From positions 1-42,637 of the forward strand of contig JAAZVW010000009.1 of the NCBI GenBank assembly GCA_018623135.1: a stretch of DNA of 42,637 nucleotides, read 5' to 3'. Positions 8,058 through 16,430 of the stretch are shown here, in pieces. The translations under genes and the position numbers were made by a program. The DNA is from Pseudomonadota bacterium (GTDB lineage: Bacteria; Pseudomonadota; Alphaproteobacteria; UBA1280; JAAZVW01). Position 1 is the stretch's first letter; the number at the start of each line of letters is the position of its first letter. The notes beneath the pieces are model-generated. The model saw only the letters and a program-made list of their open reading frames with translations. It was not told the origin of the DNA and did not search any database.

Positions 8058-9857
8058 TTAAACATCCATGTCCACTAAAGCGTCCGGACGTACCCATTTA
8101 TCATTTATTTGCTGTGTACTATCTAAAGCAATATCTTCTGCTTCTTCTTGGTCGTTACCATTGTTTTGGTTTTGACCTTGCTGATCTTGTTGTTGATCAT
8201 CTTCCATAACAGCAAATGTCATGTTTTCATCTTTTAGTTCAACACCAGCTTCCGCTAGTCCTTGTTGTAGTACTTTCAAGTCTCGTGCCAATTGTTCTAA
8301 AACCTCAGGATTTTTTACAGAAATTTTACCCGTGGCCAAACCTTCCTGAATATCGAGCTCAACCTCAATCTCACCTAATTCTGGCGGATTTAGGTCAATT
8401 CTAATTTTACCGCCACCTTGTTCAGCAAGGGGCTTAATAGAAAGTTTTGTTTGCTGTGCGACCTCTGCAGTTTGTGCACTCTGGCGTAATTGCTCAGAAA
8501 AAGTAGGCTGTTGTGCAGAAGGCCTCGGCAAATCTTGCTGGGTAATAATGTCACCTGTCTGTACATCAACATAAGCCATGCTACCATCTGCCTGTATTTG
8601 TGGCTGTACTTCAATGGCTGTAGGTCTTAAATTTTGTACAGGCTCAACTTTGGCTTTGGATTGGTCTGCCGCTGTTAATTGAGAGCGCTCACCTTGCCAA
8701 TCTATCTTCTGTTCAACTGGAGCACGTTGGTCTTTTCTATCGCTATAGCTAGAAGAGGTGTTTTCTTGAGATAAATCAATACCTTCTTCTGTTTTTTTAG
8801 CAGAATCCGCTGTTGCTGATTGTTCTCCAACTGTGACTTTTTCCGACTTATCTTTAGGGCTTAAAATTTGTGCTTGCTGCTGTGGGGCAATTTCTTCAGT
8901 TGCTTTTGTTGTTGCCTTGGCATCCGCTAAACTTATCGGCTCTGCTTTATTTATTTCTTCAGAAACTTTTTCACTTTGCGCCAGGGCAGGGTCTAAATCA
9001 GCTAATGAAACTTTCTTCGGCTCGTACGCTTTTATATTACGCTCTGCCATGTTTGTGTTTGCAGTTGCTTCTGCTCCGTTGTTCGGCTCGGCAGGCTTTT
9101 TCTTATTGTCTTGAGAAAGCTCAGCAATAAGTTGTTGCACAGCTTCCGAATCGGCCAAGCTTTCTTCTGTTTGCTCAGTTGTTAAAGTTGCTTGTATTTC
9201 TTCGGCAGGTTTTTGCGCAAGGTCACCTAATTCAAGCTGTTGAAATTCAGGTGCATCCATAGGTGTATCCACAAGAGGCTCTTTATTTAAGATGCGTTGT
9301 TTTAAAGTCGCTACAATTTCAGCTTCTGTGCGAACATACTTAAAGGCAGAAACCGCGCGCTGTTCTGTCCATATATCTGTTTTGGCTGTGTCTTGTGTTT
9401 CTGTATTTGTTTCAGCAAGTAGGGGAGAGGCAATAGGCTCAATTAGGCCAGATTTCATGGCTTCAATAAATTTATCCATGCGTTTTAGCATAAGATCAAC
9501 TTTATCGGCACGAGCTTTCGCTTCTGCGGGGTCTAGTCCTAATTTTATATATGCAGCTTCAAGGTCTGAAACATCTTGTAGGCTGCTTACATCTATACCG
9601 CCTTTGCTTAAAAATTGGATTTCCTCAACAGTTACCTGCATGCGTACATCTAGTGTAGCAGATGAAGAAAGTGCAGAATCAAGATTTGGTAGTTGTGCTT
9701 GACCTTCTGTTAATGGCCCAAAAAGATCACCTGTTTGACCAAGGCTAGAAAGCTCAGCAAACAAAAGTTGAAATAGGTCTAAACCAGCGTCACCGCTTTG
9801 GCCTGTAATACCTTGTACAGCGCCTTGTGGTAATTGTGGTGCAACAGATATTGTCAT
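8058..9857 (-). CDS. fliK: Flagellar hook-length control protein FliK
   Basis: A molecular ruler that is exported during hook growth and switches the export gate from hook to filament substrates. Only the C-terminal hook-length domain is conserved. It reads KIRIDLNPPELGEIEVELDI at about residues 480-500, then a helix-rich segment to about 560. The long N-terminal part is Gln/Glu/Lys/Ala-rich and low in complexity, as usual for FliK. The tail is very rich in Gln, Asp and Asn. The frame extends to 9926, but that would overlap the divergent operon; the ATG at 9857 has an AGGGAA site upstream and is taken as the start (599 residues). It is the first gene of the leftward operon, with flgD and flgE next. 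Confidence 0.88.
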   Translation of the reverse strand: MTISVAPQLPQGAVQGITGQSGDAGLDLFQLLFAELSSLGQTGDLFGPLTEGQAQLPNLDSALSSSATLDVRMQVTVEEIQFLSKGGIDVSSLQDVSDLEAAYIKLGLDPAEAKARADKVDLMLKRMDKFIEAMKSGLIEPIASPLLAETNTETQDTAKTDIWTEQRAVSAFKYVRTEAEIVATLKQRILNKEPLVDTPMDAPEFQQLELGDLAQKPAEEIQATLTTEQTEESLADSEAVQQLIAELSQDNKKKPAEPNNGAEATANTNMAERNIKAYEPKKVSLADLDPALAQSEKVSEEINKAEPISLADAKATTKATEEIAPQQQAQILSPKDKSEKVTVGEQSATADSAKKTEEGIDLSQENTSSSYSDRKDQRAPVEQKIDWQGERSQLTAADQSKAKVEPVQNLRPTAIEVQPQIQADGSMAYVDVQTGDIITQQDLPRPSAQQPTFSEQLRQSAQTAEVAQQTKLSIKPLAEQGGGKIRIDLNPPELGEIEVELDIQEGLATGKISVKNPEVLEQLARDLKVLQQGLAEAGVELKDENMTFAVMEDDQQQDQQGQNQNNGNDQEEAEDIALDSTQQINDKWVRPDALVDMDV

Positions 9858-9880
9858 AACTATAATTTCCCTGTTATACT
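9851..9880 (+). promoter_or_regulatory. Candidate promoter of the rightward flagellar export operon
   Basis: TTGTCA, a 17-18 base spacer, then TTATACT. The -10 ends 36 bp before the FlhB-like gene. The -35 overlaps the fliK start codon on the other strand, so the 58-bp divergent gap must serve both operons. Confidence 0.4.
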
Positions 9881-9915
9881 CAAATACAAATTTAATCTGC
9901 GATAAGTAATGCAAT

Positions 9916-10191
9916 ATGGATGCCAAAAATAAAAAACCTATAAAAGCGGCGGCTTTAAAATATGATAAAGAAGGCCAAGATGTACCCCGCGTGGTAGCTA
10001 AGGGTAAAGATGAAATTGCCCGCAGAATTATTGAGATTGCAGAAGAAAATGGCGTGCATATTCATAAAGATGCTGACCTTGTAGAAATTTTAGAAAAAGT
10101 AGAACTTGATGATGCGATTCCGCTAGAAGTTTATGCTGTTGTTGCAGAAATTTTTGCATATTTATATCGACTTAATAAAGAAAAGGCTTGA
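9916..10191 (+). CDS. FlhB C-terminal-domain homologue (FlhB2/YlqH type)
   Basis: A 91-residue soluble protein resembling only the cytoplasmic C-terminal domain of the export-switch protein FlhB/YscU. It opens with AALKYDKEGQDVPRVVAKGK, then IARRIIEIAEENGVHI, a DLVEILEKVELDDAIP segment and the closing helix VYAVVAEIFAYLY. All are typical of the part of FlhB after the autocleavage site. The NPTH cleavage motif and the four membrane helices are absent. Stand-alone copies like this occur beside flagellar genes in several bacteria and can contribute to substrate-specificity switching. Divergence from fliK, its functional partner in switching, fits that role. Confident for the family, inferential for the role. 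Confidence 0.88.
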   Translation: MDAKNKKPIKAAALKYDKEGQDVPRVVAKGKDEIARRIIEIAEENGVHIHKDADLVEILEKVELDDAIPLEVYAVVAEIFAYLYRLNKEKA

Positions 10192-10198
10192 GTTAAAA

Positions 10199-10492
10199 AT
10201 GTCTTCTTACCTTACAAAATTACAAGAGCTAAAAAGGCAAATTGCCCGTGCTCAGAATTATTTAGCAACAGAGCCTGAAAAAGCCTTGCTTGAATTGGAA
10301 AGCTTAGATAAATCATTGCAAGAGCTGGGGCAAATTCCGTTAGAAACAGCCGCAGAAAAAGAATTGCATATGAGTTTGCTTGCTGATATGGAACTGCTAC
10401 TGGTTAAAATTGATAAAAATAAAGCAGAAATAAAGCAAAAACTTACAGGCCTACAACAGGGTGCGAAAGCAGCAAAAGGTTACGGTGGTTAA
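10199..10492 (+). CDS. Small helical protein in the flagellar export operon
   Basis: A 97-residue protein of no recognised family, almost entirely helical and rich in Leu, Glu, Lys and Gln, with heptad-like spacing suggestive of a coiled coil (LTKLQELKRQIARAQNYLA at the start; LADMELLLVKIDKNKAEIKQ further on). It has no signal peptide or membrane segment. The frame is open from 10133, but the ATG at 10199 lies just after the FlhB-like gene stop and avoids a long overlap. Its stop overlaps the region just before fliO. Size and helicity recall flagellar export chaperones such as FliT/FlgN, but this is an inference from position and composition only. Confidence 0.65.
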   Translation: MSSYLTKLQELKRQIARAQNYLATEPEKALLELESLDKSLQELGQIPLETAAEKELHMSLLADMELLLVKIDKNKAEIKQKLTGLQQGAKAAKGYGG

Positions 10493-10493
10493 T

Positions 10494-10784
10494 ATGGCAA
10501 CAGAAATTGATTTAATGCGTTGGATGCTTGCTATTGCGGTGACCGCTGGTTTGCTTGGTGTATTTGCCTATGTCTTAAAAAGATTTAACCCTGTTTTAGG
10601 GCAAGTAAAGAAGTTTCAGAAAGAAGATCGTCAGCTTAAAATTATAGAAACATTGACTTTAGATACAAAACGTCGTTTAGTCCTATTAGATTGTGCGGGC
10701 GAGAAGCGTCTGATTTTAATGGGTGGACAAACAGATATAGAGCTACAGCCTCTGTCGTCTATAAAAGGTAAAGAAGATTCATGA
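10494..10784 (+). CDS. fliO: Flagellar biosynthesis protein FliO
   Basis: A bitopic inner-membrane protein that helps FliP assemble into the flagellar export gate. There is one membrane helix near the N-terminus (residues ~8-24, LAIAVTAGLLGVFAYVL), followed by a cytoplasmic domain with the FliO pattern LKIIETLTLDTKRRLVLLDC and LILMGGQTDIELQPL. Length 96 residues, short but usual. The frame is open from 10461; the ATG at 10494, immediately after the preceding stop, is the natural start. Its stop overlaps the fliP start (ATGA), indicating translational coupling. Confidence 0.85.
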   Translation: MATEIDLMRWMLAIAVTAGLLGVFAYVLKRFNPVLGQVKKFQKEDRQLKIIETLTLDTKRRLVLLDCAGEKRLILMGGQTDIELQPLSSIKGKEDS

Positions 10785-11545
10785 AGGCTCTTTTATTTAG
10801 TTTAGCGATTTTTGCATTTATAGCTGTTTTTGGTGCGGATGCTTTTGCCCAAAACACACCGATTAATGTAAATGTAGATGATGAGTTGCTTTCTAGCCGT
10901 CGTTTGTTCCAGCTTATTGTTATTACAACGGTCTTATCTTTAGCGCCATCTATATTAATGATGGTGACATCCTTTACCCGTATTATTGTGGTTTTTTCTT
11001 TTTTAAGAACAGCTTTAGGTTTGCAAACAACACCACCAAATAGCGTACTTATTTCTTTAGCACTCTTTTTAACATTGTTTGTTATGGGCCCAACCTTAGA
11101 AAAATCTTACACAGAGGGTGTGGTGCCTTATTTAGATGAGCAAACAAATGAAGAGCAGGCTATGCGTGCAACTATTGCGCCTTTTAGAACCTTTATGGCC
11201 GCACAAGTCGTGGAAAAGGATTTAGATCTCTTTTTAAATATGTTGCCAGAAGATGAACAAAGGGAAGAACCTTATGCATCCGCGCAAGATATTCCGCTTA
11301 AGGCGCTTATTCCTGGGTTTATGATTAGTGAATTAAGGCGTGCTTTTGAAATTGGTTTTATGATTTTTATTCCATTTTTGGTGATTGACTTAGCTATTGC
11401 TTCTATTTTGATGTCGATGGGTATGATGATGCTACCGCCTGTTATCATTTCGTTACCATTTAAGGTTATCTTTTTTGTATTGATTGATGGTTGGGCGCTT
11501 ATCAGTGGCTCTCTGGTGCAATCCTTTAATGTAACAACACCTTAA
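10781..11545 (+). CDS. fliP: Flagellar export gate protein FliP
   Basis: Core subunit of the FliP/FliQ/FliR export channel at the flagellar base. 254 residues with an N-terminal signal peptide (residues 1-23, ADAFAQ cleavage region), as in other FliP proteins. Four hydrophobic segments follow. Signature stretches are MMVTSFTRIIVVFSFLRTAL, the LIPGFMISELRRAFEIGFMI region and LMSMGMMMLPPVIISLPFK. It overlaps fliO by 4 bp and is followed by a terminator, so it closes this short operon; fliQ, fliR and full-length flhB are not in the window. Confidence 0.95.
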   Translation: MKALLFSLAIFAFIAVFGADAFAQNTPINVNVDDELLSSRRLFQLIVITTVLSLAPSILMMVTSFTRIIVVFSFLRTALGLQTTPPNSVLISLALFLTLFVMGPTLEKSYTEGVVPYLDEQTNEEQAMRATIAPFRTFMAAQVVEKDLDLFLNMLPEDEQREEPYASAQDIPLKALIPGFMISELRRAFEIGFMIFIPFLVIDLAIASILMSMGMMMLPPVIISLPFKVIFFVLIDGWALISGSLVQSFNVTTP

Positions 11546-11577
11546 AATAAGCAGCTAATGGCTGCTTATTTTTTTAT
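11546..11577 (+). terminator. Terminator between fliP and the histidine kinase gene
   Basis: AATAAGCAGC / GCTGCTTATT with a TAATG loop followed by TTTTTTT. The two genes converge here, and the A-rich other flank may let it also stop kinase transcripts. Confidence 0.8.
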
Positions 11578-11582
11578 TAGGT

Positions 11583-12803
11583 TTAAATGTCGCTTAATAA
11601 AATATCAAAGGTAAAAGTTGAGCCTTTACCTTCTGCTGAACTGACAGATATAGAGCCGTTAAAAGCTTCTGCAAGTCTTTTACAAATATACAAGCCTAAG
11701 CCTGTGCCTTTTTGCTGACCTGCTTTGGCTTGCTGGTATGGCTCAAATAAATCGTTTAGTTTTTCTGCTTCAATGCCTACGCCTGAATCTTCTATTGTTG
11801 TTATAAGGTGGAATTTTCTGTTTGCCTCGGCTTTCCCTTCTAGGCTGATATGTATTGTACCTTCTTCAGTGAATTTTACGGCATTGGAGATAAGGTTGAT
11901 AAGAATTTGCTTATAACGCAGGGCATCCCCTATTAAATACTGTGGTACATCTGCTGAAATATTAACTTTTGTGGTGAGCTTTTTGTCGCGTACTTCTTTT
12001 TGAAATATTTGCACAACATCGAGCAGTGTTTGGCTAATGTCAAAAATTTGTTCCTGAAGTTCGAGTGTGCCTGCGTTGATTTTACTGACGTCTAAAATAT
12101 CATTTAAAATTTCAAGTATTGTACGGCTGCATTTTTGTGAAGCTTCTATATATTCGTGTTGTTGTTGGTTAACGCCTTCTTCTAGCATCATTTGTAAACA
12201 GCCTGTGATACCGTTCATTGCGGAGCGGACGTCGTGGCTGACAGAGGCGAAGAATTTCGTTTTTTCAGCATCTTCTTCTGCTAAATTATCATGAGCTTTT
12301 TTGAGTTTTTTAAGATGCCGTCTTAATGAAAACTGCATAGAAATTTGCTCACCCAAAGTTTGTAAAGCTTCTTTTTGAAAATCTGTGAGCTCTTTGGGTT
12401 TATGGTCAATCACACAAAGAGTACCAAGATTGTTGTTTTTGTCGGATTTTAAAACGGTGCCTGCATAAAAAATAACTTTAGGGTCACCAGTAACAAGTGG
12501 GTTATCCGCAAAGCGTTCATCTTCTAGAGCGTTGGGTACACTAAAAACATCATCACCTAAAATGGCGTGGGCACAAAAGGCATATTCTCTGGGGGTTTCT
12601 GTGGCGTCTAACCCGTGATGTGATTTAAACCACTGCCGCTCTTTATCTATAAGGCTAATAAGGCAAATAGGTACTTCACAAATTTCAGCTGCAAGTTTCG
12701 TGATTTTGTCATAAGAGGCTTCTACGGCGGTATCGAGAAGCTCTAGCTCCTGTAAATCTTGCAAGCGTTCTTTTTCATTACTTGGGAGAGGTGCCGAAAT
12801 CAT
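11583..12803 (-). CDS. GAF-domain sensor histidine kinase, soluble, orphan
   Basis: A 406-residue cytoplasmic kinase with no membrane segment. Residues ~15-165 form a GAF domain of the type with the opening NEKERLQDLQELELLDTA and the motif RQWFKSHHGLDATETPRE. A short coiled linker follows. The HisKA H box is SHDVRSAMNG with the phosphorylated His at 190. The HATPase has an N box (LINLISNAVKF, 301-311), G1 box (DSGVGI, 339-344) and G2 box (GTGLGL, 366-371). No receiver or HPt domain is attached and no response regulator lies nearby, so its partner is elsewhere. The GAF ligand is unknown. A good AAGGTAAG site precedes the ATG. It is separated from folD, upstream on the same strand, by a terminator. 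Confidence 0.9.
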   Translation of the reverse strand: MISAPLPSNEKERLQDLQELELLDTAVEASYDKITKLAAEICEVPICLISLIDKERQWFKSHHGLDATETPREYAFCAHAILGDDVFSVPNALEDERFADNPLVTGDPKVIFYAGTVLKSDKNNNLGTLCVIDHKPKELTDFQKEALQTLGEQISMQFSLRRHLKKLKKAHDNLAEEDAEKTKFFASVSHDVRSAMNGITGCLQMMLEEGVNQQQHEYIEASQKCSRTILEILNDILDVSKINAGTLELQEQIFDISQTLLDVVQIFQKEVRDKKLTTKVNISADVPQYLIGDALRYKQILINLISNAVKFTEEGTIHISLEGKAEANRKFHLITTIEDSGVGIEAEKLNDLFEPYQQAKAGQQKGTGLGLYICKRLAEAFNGSISVSSAEGKGSTFTFDILLSDI

Positions 12804-12896
12804 AGTCTTACCTTTGTTTATGTTTAGATGTTTTTAGCTACTTAAATAATGCTGTCTTTTTTTTTAATTAAGCGCAAGTGTAGCGGATACAAGATA

Positions 12897-12924
12897 CAAA
12901 AAAAGAGCCTAAAAAGACTCTTTT
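12897..12924 (-). terminator. Terminator after folD
   Basis: On the minus strand, AAAAGAGTC pairs with GGCTCTTTT (one G-U pair) and runs into a T tract about 40 bp after the folD stop. Confidence 0.7.
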
Positions 12925-12964
12925 GATGTCATAAAATAATATGAATAAAAAATATGATAAATGT

Positions 12965-13858
12965 TTATTTTGAATACTGTTGTGTATGCCAAGCTAGTGG
13001 TTCTTGGTTATTTTGTAAAAGGTAGGCATCAACTGTATTCGTCATTAAAGAGGCAACAGTCATAGGGCCAACGCCGCCAGGCACTGGTGTAATACGGCTT
13101 GCTTGTTCGAGGCAGCTTTCAAAGTGGGCATCGCCTACAATGCCTTGAGTACCATCTGTATTGGTAATAGGGTTAATACCAACGTCTATAACAATAGCGT
13201 CTTTTTTAAGGTCTTCACCTTTAACGAGGTTAGGGTGCCCTGCTGCAATAATAACAATATCGCTGCGTTTAATGTGTTGGGAAATAGATTCAGTAAACCT
13301 ATGGCACATGGTTACGGTCGCATCTTTATAGGCCAGCAAATTGGCAATAGGGCGCCCGACAAGTCTTGATCTTCCTACAACTGTTATTTCTTTGCCTTGT
13401 AAATTTACCTGCTCATTTTCTAGAATACGTAAAATACCTAAAGGTGTGCAAGGGAGCAATTTATCTGGCATATCTTCTAATTTACCCACATTGGTAGATG
13501 TTAAGCCATCAACATCTTTTAGAGGATCTATTTGATTGATTGCCTGAAGAGAATTTAGGCCTTCTGGCAATGGCAGTTGTAGTAAAATACCATTTGTATG
13601 CTGATCCTGATTTAATTTGTTAATTTCCAACTCAAGCTGTGCTTGCGTTGTGGTTGCGCTAAGCTGGATAAGTGTACTTTTTATGCCTACTTTTTCTGCC
13701 GCTTTGATTTTATTTTTAACATATAATTGTGATGCAGGATTATCGCCCACTAAAATAACAGCAAGCTGAGGCTGTGTTGCCTCTTTTTCTGTAAATTCAG
13801 AAACTTGGTTTAAATAATGTTGGGCAATATGTTTACATAAAATGATTTTATTGTTCAT
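12965..13858 (-). CDS. folD: Methylenetetrahydrofolate dehydrogenase/cyclohydrolase FolD
   Basis: A bifunctional cytoplasmic enzyme interconverting 5,10-methylene-, methenyl- and 10-formyl-tetrahydrofolate with NADP, feeding purine and formyl-methionine synthesis. 297 residues, normal size. Visible motifs are the catalytic YVKNK (Tyr46, Lys50), QLPLP (94-98), DVDGL (116-120), the nucleotide-binding VGRSRLVGRP (161-170) and PVPGGVGPMT (258-267). All expected catalytic residues seem present. It stands alone, with its own terminator, and diverges from the repeat-tailed oxidoreductase gene. Confidence 0.96.
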   Translation of the reverse strand: MNNKIILCKHIAQHYLNQVSEFTEKEATQPQLAVILVGDNPASQLYVKNKIKAAEKVGIKSTLIQLSATTTQAQLELEINKLNQDQHTNGILLQLPLPEGLNSLQAINQIDPLKDVDGLTSTNVGKLEDMPDKLLPCTPLGILRILENEQVNLQGKEITVVGRSRLVGRPIANLLAYKDATVTMCHRFTESISQHIKRSDIVIIAAGHPNLVKGEDLKKDAIVIDVGINPITNTDGTQGIVGDAHFESCLEQASRITPVPGGVGPMTVASLMTNTVDAYLLQNNQEPLAWHTQQYSK

Positions 13859-13902
13859 GTGAGGCTGTTCATATGTTGTTTGTGTTGCTTAATTGCCATC
13901 GC

Positions 13903-13932
13903 AGTATGCCTTTAAAAGGGCTTATACGTCAA
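13903..13932 (-). promoter_or_regulatory. Candidate folD promoter
   Basis: On the minus strand, TTGACG, an 18-base spacer and CATACT, with the -10 about 45 bp before the folD ATG. It sits in the 122-bp gap between divergent genes. Confidence 0.4.
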
Positions 13933-13980
13933 GCCTTGCATATATACATATAAGTGCTTACTTGTTTTTTAGTAAGAAAA

Positions 13981-16386
13981 ATGTCTACAATAGGTTGGAC
14001 AAAGAATAAAAAAAGGAAGCCAAGGTTGAGCGAATCTAAAGTAGATGTTTGTATAGTTGGTGGTGGTATTGTAGGGCAAATGACAGCCCTTGAGCTTGCT
14101 CTATCAGGTAAAAAAGTACATCTTATTGATAAAGTGTATATCGGTTCGTCTCGCCATAATATTGGTGAAGCGATTGATCAAAATATAGAGTCTCAAACAC
14201 TTCCTTTTATTAGATACTCCCATGAAATGTGGCAAAACACAGCCGAACAGTATGGGCAAGATTTAGGTTTTGAAATTTGTGGTAGTGCAACATTTGCAAC
14301 TTCTGAGCTTGAATCGGATATTCTAAAAAAGCGCGTTGAATCCGATAAAACAAACGGTTTGGTTACTCAATTTATTGATACCTCTGCCGCTCTTGCTACT
14401 TTGCTGGGTGTAAATGAATTGCCAGCAGAAGTCTGTTCTGCACGTTATGCACCTAAAGATGCGGCCATTGATACATCACGCGCATTAGATAATTTACGTG
14501 TGTTACTTATTAGACATGGCGTTAAAATTTGGTCTTCCGACGAAGTTGAAGAAATTTTATTTGATGGGGATCGTGTTATTGGTGTGCGTGCTGCTAATGA
14601 GAAAATATATGCAGAGCATACAGTATTAAGTGCAGGTGTTTGGACAACTAAACTGATAAATCAAATTGGCTTACATGCACCTGTAAGGCCTGCTCGTGCG
14701 CATTTGATAGAAGTATCTCCATTTAGAAAATTTCCAAATCAGGTGCTGGCATATAATACGCCAACAGGTGATATTATTATGAAAAGATTGCGCACAGGTC
14801 GTGTGCTTATTACATATACAGGTGTTTCGGATCAAGCGCAGGCCACGTATTCCACTCAGCCAGATTATGATGCTGTAAGGTCTGTCTTACAGCAATGTAC
14901 AAAGCTAATTGAGGGGTTGCGTTATGCTCCTGTACAAAAGCTGACGGTTATATCTTTAGCTGTAACGCCAGATAATAACCCTTATGTGGGGCCAGTTTCT
15001 AAGCATCCTGGGCTTATTTTGGCGATTGGGTTTAATGGTAAAAGCTATGCTTTTGCAGCAGGTGTAGGTAAATTTATTCGCTCTGTTGTTACAGGCGAAA
15101 AATTCCCAATAGATATGTCATCTCTTTCTCCTGATCGTGTGCATTCAGCTGCACAAAAAATTGAAGAACAGCATATGGATGCAATGCCAGATGTTGCTGA
15201 AGAGGTTGTTGAGACAGAAGAAAATGATGAGGCTGCTGATGGTACCACTGTTGAAAAAGCACAAGAGATGCTAGATGGTGAGCGTGAAGGCGGTGATTGG
15301 GAATCGGAAGTTATAGAAAAAGGTGAGCATGATGCCACAATGGCTGACGCTCCAGATGTTGTACAAGCAGAAAAGCAAAAGACAGATTGGGATACAGATG
15401 CTGAGGTGTTAGACCAAGACGTTACAATGGCTGAAGCACCAGAGGTACTGCAAGCCAACAAAGAAGGTGGCGATTGGGAAGATAATGTAGAGCGTGCCAA
15501 TAATGATGTGAAGATGGCAGATGCACCAGAGGTGTTACAAGCGAACAAAGAAGGTGGCGATTGGGAAGATAACGTAGAGCGCGCCAATAATGCTGTGAAA
15601 ATGGCTGATGAACCAGAAGTATTGCAAGCGAACAAAGAAGGTGGCGATTGGGAGCGTGATGCGAAAGGTAATAATCCAGAGGCAGATATGTCTTATTCTC
15701 AGCAAGAAAAAGAGCAGTATGAAGCTGTAGATACAGCGGCTGAGAAGCCGTTGCCGCAGGATGAATTTCAGGCAGTAGATACAGCAGCAGAAAAGAGTTT
15801 AGATCAGCCAAATCCTGAAGCAGGTACTGTAGATACAGCGGCCGAGAAGCCATTACCACAGGATGAATTTCAGGCAGTAGATACGGCAGCGGAAAAGAGT
15901 TTAGATCAGCCAAATCCTGAAGCAGGTACTGTAGATACAGCGGCCGAGAAGCCGTTACCGCAGGATGAATTTCCGGCAGTAGATACAGCAGCGGAAAAAA
16001 GTTTAGAACAACCAAACCCTGAAGCAGGTGCGGTGGATACAGCGGCAGAATCCCGTGGGCCAAGAAAAGGCACTGTTATTGAAGATGAAGAGGCTTATAA
16101 GGCCGAAGCAGAAAAACTTGCCTCTATGGGTTCAAGCTGGGGACGAGAAAAAGTATCAGCCGAAGAGCAAGAAAAGAAGCGTGAAGAAGCGCAACAAAAA
16201 TTAAAAGAAGCGCAAGAGCGCGCTAAATTAGAAGAAGAAAAAAGACGTGTAGATGCTCAGCATAAGTTTGCTATGGCGCAAGAAAAATCAAAGTTAGAGC
16301 AGCAGAAGCGTGAGCAAGAAGAGCAGAAAAAGCGTGAAGAAATGCGCATAAAAGCTGAGAAGAGATTAGAAGAAACTAACTCTTAA
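13981..16386 (+). CDS. FAD-dependent oxidoreductase (DAO family) with long repeat tail
   Basis: The first ~390 of 801 residues are an FAD-dependent amine/glycine-oxidase-like domain (DAO superfamily). The Rossmann dinucleotide motif GGGIVG is at 27-32 with the acidic residue after the second strand (LIDK). The late segment LAVTPDNNPYVGPVSKHPG leads to AIGFNGKSYAFAAGVG, which closes the FAD site. From about residue 400 the protein changes character. It has a Glu/Asp-rich linker, five ~29-residue repeats centred on Asp-Trp, three 34-residue repeats containing VDTAAEK twice, and a ~100-residue highly charged Lys/Glu/Gln coiled coil to the end. No signal peptide is evident; the N-terminus is basic. 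The frame is open from a GTG at 13954, but the ATG at 13981 is the better start, despite a weak ribosome site. Substrate unknown; the tail may scaffold or tether the enzyme. Confidence 0.85.
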   Translation: MSTIGWTKNKKRKPRLSESKVDVCIVGGGIVGQMTALELALSGKKVHLIDKVYIGSSRHNIGEAIDQNIESQTLPFIRYSHEMWQNTAEQYGQDLGFEICGSATFATSELESDILKKRVESDKTNGLVTQFIDTSAALATLLGVNELPAEVCSARYAPKDAAIDTSRALDNLRVLLIRHGVKIWSSDEVEEILFDGDRVIGVRAANEKIYAEHTVLSAGVWTTKLINQIGLHAPVRPARAHLIEVSPFRKFPNQVLAYNTPTGDIIMKRLRTGRVLITYTGVSDQAQATYSTQPDYDAVRSVLQQCTKLIEGLRYAPVQKLTVISLAVTPDNNPYVGPVSKHPGLILAIGFNGKSYAFAAGVGKFIRSVVTGEKFPIDMSSLSPDRVHSAAQKIEEQHMDAMPDVAEEVVETEENDEAADGTTVEKAQEMLDGEREGGDWESEVIEKGEHDATMADAPDVVQAEKQKTDWDTDAEVLDQDVTMAEAPEVLQANKEGGDWEDNVERANNDVKMADAPEVLQANKEGGDWEDNVERANNAVKMADEPEVLQANKEGGDWERDAKGNNPEADMSYSQQEKEQYEAVDTAAEKPLPQDEFQAVDTAAEKSLDQPNPEAGTVDTAAEKPLPQDEFQAVDTAAEKSLDQPNPEAGTVDTAAEKPLPQDEFPAVDTAAEKSLEQPNPEAGAVDTAAESRGPRKGTVIEDEEAYKAEAEKLASMGSSWGREKVSAEEQEKKREEAQQKLKEAQERAKLEEEKRRVDAQHKFAMAQEKSKLEQQKREQEEQKKREEMRIKAEKRLEETNS
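15286..15657 (+). repeat. Protein-coding tandem repeat A (~87 bp, five units)
   Basis: The Asp-Trp codons recur with ends at 15300, 15390, 15477, 15564 and 15651, so the spacing is 90, 87, 87 and 87 bp. The later three units are nearly identical (GGDWEDNVERANN..., MADAPEVLQANKE), the first two degenerate. All units keep the reading frame. Confidence 0.92.
15727..16056 (+). repeat. Protein-coding tandem repeat B (102 bp, three units plus a partial)
   Basis: GTAGATACAGC-type starts recur at 15727, 15829, 15931 and 16033, exactly 102 bp apart. Each 34-residue unit has two sub-units beginning VDTAAEK (16 and 18 residues). Unlike block A, every interval is the same length and the sequence is near-identical, suggesting recent expansion. 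Confidence 0.93.
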
Positions 16387-16430
16387 ATGTACGATAAATT
16401 ATTATTAATCCATTGTTTTTTATTTAATTG

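Noticed and set aside
8216-9702. Plus-strand frames inside fliK (62-136 residues)
   Set aside because: They arise from the Gln/Glu/Ala-rich repeats of fliK on the other strand; no initiation signals.
15727-16056. Tandem 102-bp repeats as a minisatellite or mobile-element remnant
   Set aside because: They keep the reading frame perfectly and encode a regular peptide, so they are best treated as protein repeats.
15045-16063. Two long minus-strand frames (196 and 213 residues) across the repeat region
   Set aside because: They are kept open by the repeat composition of the oxidoreductase gene, are Ser/Leu-rich low-complexity, and have no ribosome site.
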